DNA of 60,435 nt from positions 1 through 60,435 of the forward strand of contig JAFGVP010000129.1 in the NCBI GenBank assembly GCA_016937945.1. Reading direction: 5' to 3'. A model generated the notes under the pieces. The model saw only the letters and a list, made by a program, of their open reading frames with translations, was not told the DNA's origin and searched no databases. This document shows, piece after piece, positions 17,607-27,011 of the stretch. This stretch comes from Pontiellaceae bacterium. Lineage in GTDB: Bacteria; Verrucomicrobiota; Kiritimatiellia; Kiritimatiellales; Pontiellaceae. The position numbers were made by a program, and so were the translations under genes. The first letter of the stretch is position 1. Each line of letters begins with the position of its first letter.

Positions 17607-19498
17607 AGCAACGCCTCCATATCGGATTGATTGCCCTAGGACCGGCCCTGCTGGCACTCGTCCTCTATGCCCGCACCGCCGGCTTCGATTTTGTGAACTT
17701 TGACGACAATAACTACTTTTACGACAACCCGCACGTCACAAGCGGACTGACGATGGAAAATATCCGATGGGCCTTTGAGATCCACGGACCGAGCATGTGG
17801 GTTCCGCTCACCTGGCTCTCGCACCAGACCGCAGTCCAGCTGTTCGGGATCGAACCCGGCCCGCACCATCTGATCAATGCCCTGCTGCATGCCGCCAATG
17901 CGGCCCTCCTCTTTCTGCTGGTTCGGCGCTGGAGCGGTAAAACCTCCGCCGCACTTATTGCCGCCGCACTGTTTGCCGTTCATCCCATCCATTCCGAATC
18001 GGTGGCATGGATTACCGAACGCAAGGATGTGCTGGCCGGATTCTTCTGTTTCCTGACCCTGCTGGCCTACGACCGCTATGCGCGGAGGCCGCACCTGTTC
18101 AGTTACATCGCGGTGCTCTGCGGCACCCTGCTGGCCAACATGGCAAAACCGCTGGCAGTCACCCTGCCCTGTCTGATGCTGCTGCTCGATTTCTGGCCCT
18201 ACGACCGCCGCCGCCCTTTTCGTATCCTGTTGGAAAAAGTGCCGCTCTTCGCGATTGTCGCCTTTTCCGCCTGGATGACCACCCGCTGCCAGCTCTCGAT
18301 TCATGCCATCGGCAGCAGCACTGACTTTCCCCTCGGCGGACGGCTGGCCAACAGCGCCGTTGCCTATGCCACCTATCTCAGCAAGCTCGCCTATCCCGCT
18401 GACCTCGCAGTGTTTTATCCCTATCCGGATCATCATTCCCACCCCGTACTGATCGCATCCATCCTTTTGCTGGTGCTGATTACCGTCTGGGCACTGCGGA
18501 GATTACGCACGGCCCCGTGGAATCTGGTCGGCTGGTGCTGGTTTCTCGGCGCGCTGGTTCCGATGATCGGCATCGTGCAGGCCGGATCGCAGGCCATGGC
18601 CGACCGCTATCTCTATCTTCCGGCCGTCGGATTCTACCTGATCGTGGCCATGCTCTGGGCGCAGAGCCGTTTCTGTCGTGGTGCATCGGTGATCATCGTG
18701 CTCCTGCTGATGGTTGGCAATATCAGCCAGACCGCGGTATGGAAAAACAGCCGCTCCCTGTTTGCACATGCGCTGGCCGTCACGGAGAATAATTATCTGG
18801 CGCATAACAACTATGGCCTCACCTTCCGCACTGAAGGCGATCTCGAAACCGCCCGCCGCGAGTTTGAAGCCTCGATCGCCGCCAACCCCGACTATGCCGA
18901 AGGTCATAACAACCTCGGCATCACCCTTGCCGAACTGGGCGATTTTACCGGCGCCATGCAGCATCTAGGCCGGCTTTCCGATGCCACCGCACTCTATAAC
19001 CTCGGTACCGCCCTGCTGCAGAACGACCAGGCGTCCATGGCAGAGCACTGGCTGCTTAATGCCCTCGATATCGATCCGGATAATCCTGATATTCTCTATA
19101 ACATCGGTTGCGCGCTGCAGGCCCAGCTTCGCTATACCGAGGCCATTGCGGCCTTCGACTCCGTGCTGTCACAAATAACCAATCATGTCGGCGCCGGCGT
19201 AAACCGGAACTACTGTCGCCATCAGCTCGATGAGGCCTGGCGCATGCATGAAGAGGGAAACCGGCTGCGCGAAGCCGGGCGACTGATCGAAGCCGAAGCC
19301 GCCTATCGGCAGGCGTTATCCATTAATCCGCGCCTTGCCGAAGCCTACAATAACCTTGGCGTGGTGCTCGGCATGACCGGCCGCCACGGCGAGGCGCTCG
19401 ACTGTTTCAACAACGCCCTGCACATTGCGCCGGATTATCCGGATGCCCGAACCAATGCTGCACAGGCAAGACAGGTATTAATTACTCCGGGATCGTGA
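17603..19498 (+). CDS. TMTC-like integral membrane protein (GT-C fold) with C-terminal TPR domain
   Basis: The start is ATG 17603 (631 aa), inside the ATGA overlap with the epimerase, with GGAG 8 nt upstream. Residues 1 to about 390 hold roughly ten hydrophobic segments. The first extracytoplasmic loop has 'FVNFDDNNYFYDNPHV' (D34, D35), in the position where PMT/TMTC-type GT-C enzymes keep catalytic or metal-binding acids. 'HPIHSESVAWITERKDVL' and 'NMAKPLAVTLPC' are family-typical. Residues about 395-625 form five or six TPR units ending in 'AEAYNNLGVVLGMTGRHGEALDCF'. Family knowledge: eukaryotic TMTCs are O-mannosyltransferases using dolichyl-phosphate mannose. Here a polyprenyl-phosphate sugar donor and a periplasmic acceptor protein are plausible but unproven. 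The 3' end overlaps the convergent repeat-protein gene by 17 bp. Confidence 0.82.
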   Translation: MKQRLHIGLIALGPALLALVLYARTAGFDFVNFDDNNYFYDNPHVTSGLTMENIRWAFEIHGPSMWVPLTWLSHQTAVQLFGIEPGPHHLINALLHAANAALLFLLVRRWSGKTSAALIAAALFAVHPIHSESVAWITERKDVLAGFFCFLTLLAYDRYARRPHLFSYIAVLCGTLLANMAKPLAVTLPCLMLLLDFWPYDRRRPFRILLEKVPLFAIVAFSAWMTTRCQLSIHAIGSSTDFPLGGRLANSAVAYATYLSKLAYPADLAVFYPYPDHHSHPVLIASILLLVLITVWALRRLRTAPWNLVGWCWFLGALVPMIGIVQAGSQAMADRYLYLPAVGFYLIVAMLWAQSRFCRGASVIIVLLLMVGNISQTAVWKNSRSLFAHALAVTENNYLAHNNYGLTFRTEGDLETARREFEASIAANPDYAEGHNNLGITLAELGDFTGAMQHLGRLSDATALYNLGTALLQNDQASMAEHWLLNALDIDPDNPDILYNIGCALQAQLRYTEAIAAFDSVLSQITNHVGAGVNRNYCRHQLDEAWRMHEEGNRLREAGRLIEAEAAYRQALSINPRLAEAYNNLGVVLGMTGRHGEALDCFNNALHIAPDYPDARTNAAQARQVLITPGS

Positions 19499-21509
19499 CC
19501 CGGAAGAAGGCCGCCGGCGGATCCGGTAGAATCTGCACACTGTTGGTACTGAGAGCAACCCAGTCCTGCAGGTTGGTCGAAACGTCCAGATTCCAGCTCA
19601 TTTCAATCATGCCGCTCGGCAGCGCCGCAATCACAACATCGCCCGGCGTTCCATTGAGAATGTCGTTTTCCGTATAGAGTTCAAAATAAGCCCGCTCCTG
19701 CCGGACAAAGGGCAACAGCTCGCTGTCATCCGCAAGCGGGTCCAGATAGCGGGTCACCGACTCCATATAATCATCAAACCCATCGCCATCTGAATCCACC
19801 CGATAGTCAACGGTTCCGAGCAGCGCCTCTTCGACACTGTTCAGGCCGTCGCCGTCGGCATCGGTGATTCCCTTGCTCTGCAAGGCCACCAGGTGTACGG
19901 AATACATCCGGCCCTCTTCCCCCGTTGACGCATATTCATCCGTCACCAGATGCAGCACAGCATCCACGGAATCATTCACTTCGGCATAGGCCGTGACCTG
20001 CAGGTTGGTGGTGGCGCATTCGTGCAGGGTGATCGGGAATACCGCATTCAGATCGAACGATTTGTAGGCGTTTCCATCGAGCCATCCATTCACCAGTGTC
20101 AGGTCCGTAAGCGGGCTGCTTTCTCCCATATCCTGCGACCGGTTTTCCACAGTGATCTCAAATACCATCGGTTGATCATAATTGGTCGTTACCATGGGAT
20201 CTTCCGCATTCCAGGCAAAGCGCGGCCCGACAATGTAGTCCGGCGCATCCGAAACCGCCTCATCAATGATGCGGCACGCGGCGCTGGCCACATAAGAGGT
20301 CGTGCCGGGAGGACATATCAGCCCGCGGGTCGAACCTGACAGGGGAACATAGGTGCCCGGAGCGGCGGCATAAGCTGTTGATGCCCCCGAAACCGACACA
20401 TAATAACCGGGCGGCGCCGGCGTCGGAGCACTGGCACCGATCGTTGCAACAAAAGAACCGGGGGGCGCCATCATGGCGGATGTCGATCCCTCCGCCGGAA
20501 TATAGGTTCCAAGGGGTGCTGGCATGCATACGGTGGCCCCGGATATCGCCACGAAATAACCCACCGGCGCCGGAATACTTGCCGCGGCAGCTGATGCCGG
20601 AACATAGGTTCCCGGAGGGGCCAGAAGGGCAGCCGTGGCGCCCGATGTCGGAATATAACTGCCAGGCGCTGCAGCATAGGCACTGGTTGCGCCGGAGACC
20701 GAAACAAAGTAACCCGGCGGGGCCGGCGTCTGGGCAGAGGCGCCGGACACACTCACAAAGTGTCCGGGATCAGCCAATAAGGCCACCGTTGCCCCTTCCG
20801 TCGGAACATATGTGCCGGGAGGCGCCGCCAACGCCGCTGAGGAGCCTGCATTACTTACATAGTGACCGACCGGAGCCGGAATACATGCGGTGGCTCCTTT
20901 TGTATCAACATAGGTTCCCGGAGGAGCCTGAAGCGCTGCGGAATACCCATAGCCCGGCACATACGATCCCGCCGGAGCCGCAAGTGCTGCCGAAGAACCG
21001 GCACTCGGCGCATAGGTTCCGGGCGGTGCCGGCATCTGGGCGGAGGCGCCGAAGGCCACCACAAAGTGGCCGGGATCTGCCTGGAGAGCGGCCGACGCCC
21101 CGGTCGTCGGAACATACGTGCCGGGCGCGGCGGCAATTGCGACGGAGGAACCCTCCGTACTCACATAATGACCGACCGGGGCCGGATTCGGAGCAGAGGC
21201 ACCCTGTGTTGCAACGTAGGTGCCGACCGGCGCGGGAATCGGCGTTGAATAGCCCGTGCCCGGCACATACGTACCGGCCGGCGCCGCAATTGCCGAGGTC
21301 GAACCGGCGGTCGGGACATAATAACCGACCGGGGCCGCGAGCACGTTGGTTGCACCTGATGTGTAAACAAGGTAACCGGGAGGTGCCGGCACGCCCGGTT
21401 TTTCACCGGTGGCGCTGTAGGTTCCGGGGTCCGTCGGTTCCGCCACGCCCGAATAAACCGAACACAAAAGGGTCAGCGAAGTAAGCTCAATAATATGTCT
21501 GCGCCGCAT
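19482..21509 (-). CDS. Secreted protein built of 17-residue PPGTYVP..GA repeats, with TSP3 repeats and shared C-terminal module
   Basis: A 675-aa protein with a strong RBS (AAGGAGG, 5 nt before ATG) and a signal peptide (MRRRHIIELTSLTLLCSVYS). After one degenerate copy, residues 42-415 are 22 units of exactly 17 residues with consensus A-P-x-G-x-Y-V-x-x-x-G-A-S-x-A-x-x. The units also follow a period of six. Only the last unit carries two cysteines, as in GCC2/GCC3 (Eph-receptor-like) repeats, which the array resembles otherwise. Residues about 420-545 form a beta-sandwich-like segment. TSP3 calcium repeats lie at about 550-585, and the C-terminus is the shared 'NLQDWVAL...AAFFRVTIPE' module. 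Expected location: outer surface or secreted. The array may form an elongated beta-solenoid-like stalk (inference). No enzyme motif was found. Confidence 0.85.
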   Translation of the reverse strand: MRRRHIIELTSLTLLCSVYSGVAEPTDPGTYSATGEKPGVPAPPGYLVYTSGATNVLAAPVGYYVPTAGSTSAIAAPAGTYVPGTGYSTPIPAPVGTYVATQGASAPNPAPVGHYVSTEGSSVAIAAAPGTYVPTTGASAALQADPGHFVVAFGASAQMPAPPGTYAPSAGSSAALAAPAGSYVPGYGYSAALQAPPGTYVDTKGATACIPAPVGHYVSNAGSSAALAAPPGTYVPTEGATVALLADPGHFVSVSGASAQTPAPPGYFVSVSGATSAYAAAPGSYIPTSGATAALLAPPGTYVPASAAAASIPAPVGYFVAISGATVCMPAPLGTYIPAEGSTSAMMAPPGSFVATIGASAPTPAPPGYYVSVSGASTAYAAAPGTYVPLSGSTRGLICPPGTTSYVASAACRIIDEAVSDAPDYIVGPRFAWNAEDPMVTTNYDQPMVFEITVENRSQDMGESSPLTDLTLVNGWLDGNAYKSFDLNAVFPITLHECATTNLQVTAYAEVNDSVDAVLHLVTDEYASTGEEGRMYSVHLVALQSKGITDADGDGLNSVEEALLGTVDYRVDSDGDGFDDYMESVTRYLDPLADDSELLPFVRQERAYFELYTENDILNGTPGDVVIAALPSGMIEMSWNLDVSTNLQDWVALSTNSVQILPDPPAAFFRVTIPE
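20265..21386 (-). repeat. 22 x 51-bp in-frame tandem repeat with six-unit higher-order period
   Basis: The repeat region codes for 22 consecutive 17-residue units with no indel (1122 bp = 22 x 51). Protein-level conservation is strongest for P3/G4, Y6/V7, G11 and A15. Units 7 and 13 both begin ADPGHFV, units 5 and 11 both begin APVGHYV, and units 14/20 and 15/21 are near copies. This implies expansion by a 306-bp (six-unit) block. DNA copies have diverged, so the array is old rather than freshly expanded. Confidence 0.92.
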
Positions 21510-21685
21510 GCAGGCCTCCTTAATAATTACGGAACAGGATACGGACGGGGCATCATAAGGTCAAGTGATAGAACATCATACATTTCTAATGTTTAGTTTC
21601 GCTGACAACCCTTCCATTCCTCGGATTTCTTCCGATCGATCAACATCAAGCGGGCAGCTCTCAGGAAGCCGGACGCGCTGATGGT

Positions 21686-22129
21686 TTATTTTATCCCGAC
21701 GCGTTTGCGGATGAGGGTGTCGATGGAAAAGCGGCCGGCGCCGGTGAAGAGGAGCAGGCCATAGGCCGAAAGATAGATGAGTGCCGGTTCTTTGGCTGCT
21801 CCGGCGCCCATAAAAAGGGGATCGCCCCCATGGATCACAAAAGCCGCGACGGCCATGGTAAACATACTGGGAAGCACGACGAGGCGCGTGCCCAGTCCGA
21901 GCATGATACATGCTGAACAGATCACTTCGCAGAACAGTGCACTGATGAGGCTGAGTTGATGACCCATGCCCAGCGGATCGGGGAAACTTTCCGCCAGTTT
22001 GCTATAGGACATCAGCTTGACCAGACCGTGCCCGAAGAGCATGAAGCCGCCGAATACCAGTCGATGAAGTAGCAGGCCGACGGAAGGGATAGGCATATGT
22101 ACGGGACTTTTCATCATCCAGAATTTCAT
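21686..22129 (-). CDS. DoxX-family integral membrane protein
   Basis: The start is ATG 22129 (147 aa), with GGAG 7 nt upstream; the open frame upstream of it lacks family residues. Four hydrophobic segments are visible. The DoxX signatures are 'LLLHRLVFGGFMLFGHGLVK' near residue 20, 'AFVIHGG' near residue 95 and 'ALIYLSAYGLLLFTGAGRFS' near residue 120. DoxX/YphA-type proteins sit in the inner membrane; members have been linked to thiol or redox homeostasis, and the exact role here is unknown. It is divergently transcribed from mreB across a 274-bp region and has no partner on its own strand, so it is probably a single-gene unit. No terminator with a clear U-tract is visible downstream. Confidence 0.85.
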   Translation of the reverse strand: MKFWMMKSPVHMPIPSVGLLLHRLVFGGFMLFGHGLVKLMSYSKLAESFPDPLGMGHQLSLISALFCEVICSACIMLGLGTRLVVLPSMFTMAVAAFVIHGGDPLFMGAGAAKEPALIYLSAYGLLLFTGAGRFSIDTLIRKRVGIK

Positions 22130-22223
22130 GGGGTCACTCCTTCTATAAAGATTTCCTTTTCTATGCTTTCGACCGACCGGCCGAACCCTTACAGAACCGG
22201 AGTGGTCCCACAATGCATTTTAA

Positions 22224-23432
<1,209 letters not shown>

Positions 23433-23503
23433 TTCTCCCTGAAAACACGCATTCCTGCAGCATTATGCGGTGCTGCGCCCGTCCGCCCTGAAGATCGGGA
23501 CGG

Positions 23504-24337
23504 ATGGTGTTTAGGAACAAAAAAAGTATTATTGCAGTGGCAGCCGTTGTGCTGCTGGTGGTCGTGTTTGTTCCGCTTCCGTCGCTTACCCTGAGAGGCA
23601 AGGGCGTGGTGCGCGGCAGCGTTGCGCCCGCCGAGCGCGCGACATCCGGCATCTGGCGCCGCCTTTCCGAGGCCGGCGCCGCGATCCGGGGTATCGGCGG
23701 AACCGCCGAAAAAAACATGGAACTCTCCCGCGAACTGATCCGCCTGCAGACCGAACTCAACCGCCTGCGGGACGCCGAAGCCGATAATGTCCGCCTGCAC
23801 CGCGCACTCAACTTTTACCGGAAAAAGCCTGACACCATGATCCCGTGCGACATTGTCAGCCGGAACATCAGCGGCTGGTGGAGCACCGTACGGATCGGCA
23901 AGGGATCCCGCGCCGGCATCGATTCCGATCTCGCCGTAATCAGCCCTGACGGACTGGTGGGGAAAACCACGGAGCCCACCCCGTTCACGACTGAAGTTCT
24001 CCTGATTTCCGACCCCGCCTGCCAGGTATCCGCCAAGATTAAGCTGAAGGATAAAGAGGTTTACGGCCTGGTACGCGGTACCGGCAGCAACCTGAAGGGA
24101 GAACCGCGTGCCCGGATTGAGTTCATTAACAAAGACATCCTCGTCAGCGTGAATGATGAAGTGGTGACATCCGGACTCGGTGCCTTTCCGAAGGGCGTGC
24201 ACATCGGCTATGTAGACGAGGTTTATCGCGATAAATCCGGCCTGTTTCAATATGCGGAGATTATCCCGCGTGCCACCGTCGGCCTGCTCGACTATGTTTT
24301 CGTGGTGGTTCCCTCAGCCCGGGAGGTTCCGGAATGA
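23504..24337 (+). CDS. mreC: Rod shape-determining protein MreC
   Basis: This 277-aa protein has one membrane anchor (about residues 8-27, IIAVAAVVLLVVVFVPL), a coiled coil (about 60-105, with NMELSRELIRLQTELNRLRD) and the paired beta-barrel MreC domain (about 110-270, with 'IGKGSRAGIDSDLAVISPDGLVG' and 'VVTSGLGAFPKGVHIGYV'). MreC is periplasmic, links MreB/MreD to PBP2 and activates RodA-PBP2. It is shorter than E. coli MreC (367 aa) because the C-terminal tail is minimal. It is separated from mreB by 71 bp and overlaps mreD by ATGA. The start codon lies just after a GGGACGG stretch. Confidence 0.95.
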   Translation: MVFRNKKSIIAVAAVVLLVVVFVPLPSLTLRGKGVVRGSVAPAERATSGIWRRLSEAGAAIRGIGGTAEKNMELSRELIRLQTELNRLRDAEADNVRLHRALNFYRKKPDTMIPCDIVSRNISGWWSTVRIGKGSRAGIDSDLAVISPDGLVGKTTEPTPFTTEVLLISDPACQVSAKIKLKDKEVYGLVRGTGSNLKGEPRARIEFINKDILVSVNDEVVTSGLGAFPKGVHIGYVDEVYRDKSGLFQYAEIIPRATVGLLDYVFVVVPSAREVPE

Positions 24338-24843
24338 AGCGGCGCGCCTATATGCTGATTCTGATTCTCTGCGGCGCCCTGTTGCAGCAGGTTTTGCCGC
24401 CTATTGCTCCGCTGGGTGGCATGAAACCGCCGATTCTTGCGGCGCTGGCCCTGCATCATGCTCTGCGCAAGGGGTCCCCAGACTTCTGGATGGCCGTCGT
24501 GCTGGCGGCGCTGCTGCAGGATGGGCTGGAGCTGGGCTCCTTTGGTCCGGCGCTGCTGACCTTTCCGGCCATGAGCCTGCTGGCCCGCCGCATTCGTAAT
24601 GAGATATTTTCAGACGGAATCGTTACCCAGCTGGTTATGGGCGCCGGACTGGGCCTGTTTGTCACATTCACCACGCTGATCATCTATTCCGCCACCGGGC
24701 AACGGGCTATTCCGCCGGCGCTGGGTTTTCTGCGACTGGGCGGATCCATGCTGCTGGGCATGGTTACTCTTCCGATCATATCGCGCGGGATTAACTGGCT
24801 GGAATCGCTGATTCCCAAACCCCGGGAGTACGGCTGGCAATGA
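24334..24843 (+). CDS. mreD: Rod shape-determining protein MreD
   Basis: This 169-aa, very hydrophobic protein has five or six membrane segments, the size and profile of MreD. It overlaps mreC by 4 bp upstream and mrdA by 4 bp downstream (ATGA each time), so translation is coupled through all three. 'GMKPPILAALALHHALRKG' resembles the conserved N-terminal half of MreD. Identification rests mainly on position between mreC and PBP2 and on membrane topology, because the family is poorly conserved. It is a component of the elongasome in the inner membrane. Confidence 0.9.
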   Translation: MKRRAYMLILILCGALLQQVLPPIAPLGGMKPPILAALALHHALRKGSPDFWMAVVLAALLQDGLELGSFGPALLTFPAMSLLARRIRNEIFSDGIVTQLVMGAGLGLFVTFTTLIIYSATGQRAIPPALGFLRLGGSMLLGMVTLPIISRGINWLESLIPKPREYGWQ

Positions 24844-27011
24844 AGGTAAGGCATAAAAGAGAAGCGAGCATTCTGGTCATCTGGTCCGTCCTGGGCCTGA
24901 TGCTGACCGGCATGGGCACGCTTGTGGCTGAGCTTTGGCAGCTGCAGGTGCAGAACCAAAGCGGATTCGACGAAGCATTCCGAAACCAGAGTGTCCGGCG
25001 CGTCCGGCTGCCGGCGGTCCGCGGACGCATCTACGACACCCACGAAGAGTGCCTGGCCGACAGCGTTCCCAACTACTGCATCGCCATCTATACCGCCGAA
25101 CTGCGATCCCCGCGATCGGGCGTGGCCAATACACTGGAGCTGGTGCATGAAATCCGGCAGCGCATCGGCCGAGAAGCGGATGTCTCGTTCGAGGATATCA
25201 AGCGCCACATGGCGCTCTCACCGCACCAGCGGCTGGAAGCCTGGAAAAACCTGACGCCGGCGGAAATTTCCAAATGGCGCGCCGCATTCGAGGTGTGGAC
25301 GGCACCGCAGGAGGGCTCCTTCCGCCGGACCCGTGTTCCCGGGCTCGACCTCGGCCGCCCCATTGAGGGCAGTTCCATCATGATCGATACGGCCGAGCTG
25401 GATCAACGCCCGACCCGTACAAGGGCCAACACGCTGGAACTGGTCTATACGATTGCAGAGCGGATCGGGAAGCCGGTGGAAATCGACCTTCAGGACATTA
25501 AGAACCATATCTATGCCCGACGTCCCCTGCCCCTGCTGGCGTGGGAAAATATTGATGCCGCCACCATGGCCAAATGGGCGGATACCTGCTCCAACCTGAC
25601 GGGAACCGATATTTATTACAAACCCGACCGTACCTATCCGGAAGGCGAAAATCTCTCCCATCTGATCGGCTTCACGCGTGAGGCGGATGAAATTCAGGAG
25701 GAACAGGGAGAACACATCGATTTTGACATGCGCGGACTCGAGGGCATCAAAGGACTGGAAAGCACCTATAACGATCTGCTCGGTGGCGAGCCCGGCTATA
25801 AACTGGTCCAGATCGATGTCTCCGGCTTTCATCACCGCGACCTGCAGGAAAAGGCGCCGCGCCCCGGCGGCGACCTGATGCTGACGATTGACCGGAATAT
25901 ACAGCGATTTGCGACGGAGGCACTTGCAATGCGACAGGATGGCGAAGTGCCGGACCAGCCCGTACGCGGCGCCGTCGTCGTACTGGATCCCAACAACGGG
26001 GATGTTCTGGCGCTGGCCAGCTCGCCCTCGTTCGATCCTAATAAATACATGACTTCCGCGCCGTACCGCATCGCCCTGAACAACGATCCATCCGGACGGG
26101 CCAATAACCGGGCGGTTTACGGGCAGTATCCGCCGGGCAGCACCTTCAAACCGATTGCAGCGCTGGGCGTTCTGCGCGAATATCCGGAATATGCGGAAGT
26201 CACCCACGTCTGCGAATATCCGTGGTATGTGGACAAAGAGCGCCATCGCTACAAAAAACGCTGCTGGGTGCATCCGTCCGAACACGGCGAGATCACCCTG
26301 CGTCAAGCCCTCATGTTTTCCTGCAACTGCTATATGTATGAGATGGCGCTGGAGGTCGGGTTCGAACCGATTCACTCCATGGCTGAAGAGATGGGCATCG
26401 GCCAGTACGCCGGCCTGTTCCCCGACCTTGAGGAACCGCCGGCGCAAAAGAATTCTTCCTACGGCAACCTGCCTGACAAGGCGAACAACAAGATCGACCT
26501 CTGCAACATGGCGATCGGCCAGGGCGCCATCACCGCCAGTCCGCTCCAGATGGCCATGGTGGCGGCGACCATTGCCAACGGCGGCACGCTTTATCGTCCG
26601 CGTCTGGTGCGCAAGTGGCGGACCGGCCCCATGGAGGAGTATAACTACAATCCCACCTGGGCCATCCGGCGCATTGATATTCCCATGGAAGCCCTCGAAC
26701 TGGTGCGTGGCGGCATGTTCGATGTAGTGAACGATCCCTATGACGGCACCGCCAAGAAAGCGCAGGTGCCCGGGGTCACGATTGCGGGCAAAACCGGCTC
26801 GGCCCAGTACAGAAAAGTGGTCAACGGGGAAACCGTCGGCAGCGTTCATGCCTGGATGATTTCGTTCGCACCGTATGATTTCCCCCGCTATGCCGTGGCT
26901 ATGATGGTCGAGGACGGGGTCTCCGGCGGTCGAACCATCGGCCCGCGCCTGAGCTATCTCTACAGCAGGATTTTTGAATATGACGGCACACTCAAGAAGG
27001 AGGTTATGTGA
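24840..27011 (+). CDS. mrdA: Penicillin-binding protein 2 (elongasome transpeptidase) with duplicated pedestal segment
   Basis: This 723-aa class B PBP has one membrane anchor (about 10-32) and cross-links lateral wall peptidoglycan with RodA. Catalytic motifs are complete: SxxK 'PPGSTFKP' (S434, K437), SxN 'FSCNCY' (S494-N496) and KTG 'AGKTGSAQY' (651-653). The N-terminal 'RGRIYDTHEECLADS' is the usual PBP2 start of the pedestal domain. The protein is about 90 residues longer than E. coli PBP2 (633 aa). The extra length is explained by an internal tandem duplication: residues 81-153 and 180-253 share 'TAEL...ANTLELV..I..RIG' and later 'DIK.H...L.AW.N...A...KW'. It overlaps mreD and is followed immediately by rodA. 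Confidence 0.95.
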   Translation: MKVRHKREASILVIWSVLGLMLTGMGTLVAELWQLQVQNQSGFDEAFRNQSVRRVRLPAVRGRIYDTHEECLADSVPNYCIAIYTAELRSPRSGVANTLELVHEIRQRIGREADVSFEDIKRHMALSPHQRLEAWKNLTPAEISKWRAAFEVWTAPQEGSFRRTRVPGLDLGRPIEGSSIMIDTAELDQRPTRTRANTLELVYTIAERIGKPVEIDLQDIKNHIYARRPLPLLAWENIDAATMAKWADTCSNLTGTDIYYKPDRTYPEGENLSHLIGFTREADEIQEEQGEHIDFDMRGLEGIKGLESTYNDLLGGEPGYKLVQIDVSGFHHRDLQEKAPRPGGDLMLTIDRNIQRFATEALAMRQDGEVPDQPVRGAVVVLDPNNGDVLALASSPSFDPNKYMTSAPYRIALNNDPSGRANNRAVYGQYPPGSTFKPIAALGVLREYPEYAEVTHVCEYPWYVDKERHRYKKRCWVHPSEHGEITLRQALMFSCNCYMYEMALEVGFEPIHSMAEEMGIGQYAGLFPDLEEPPAQKNSSYGNLPDKANNKIDLCNMAIGQGAITASPLQMAMVAATIANGGTLYRPRLVRKWRTGPMEEYNYNPTWAIRRIDIPMEALELVRGGMFDVVNDPYDGTAKKAQVPGVTIAGKTGSAQYRKVVNGETVGSVHAWMISFAPYDFPRYAVAMMVEDGVSGGRTIGPRLSYLYSRIFEYDGTLKKEVM
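25080..25598 (+). repeat. Internal tandem duplication within mrdA
   Basis: Residues 81-153 (25080-25298) and 180-253 (25377-25598) of PBP2 align end to end with a single one-residue gap. By hand I count about 28 identical positions of about 73. The shared core includes ANTLELV, RIG, DIK, AW and KW. The copies have drifted well apart, so the duplication is old and probably shared by relatives. Confidence 0.85.

Noticed and set aside
20265-21386. Regular 51-bp repeats considered as a CRISPR or minisatellite
   Set aside because: Units are fully in-frame, diverged at DNA level and conserved at protein level; there are no unique spacers between identical repeats.
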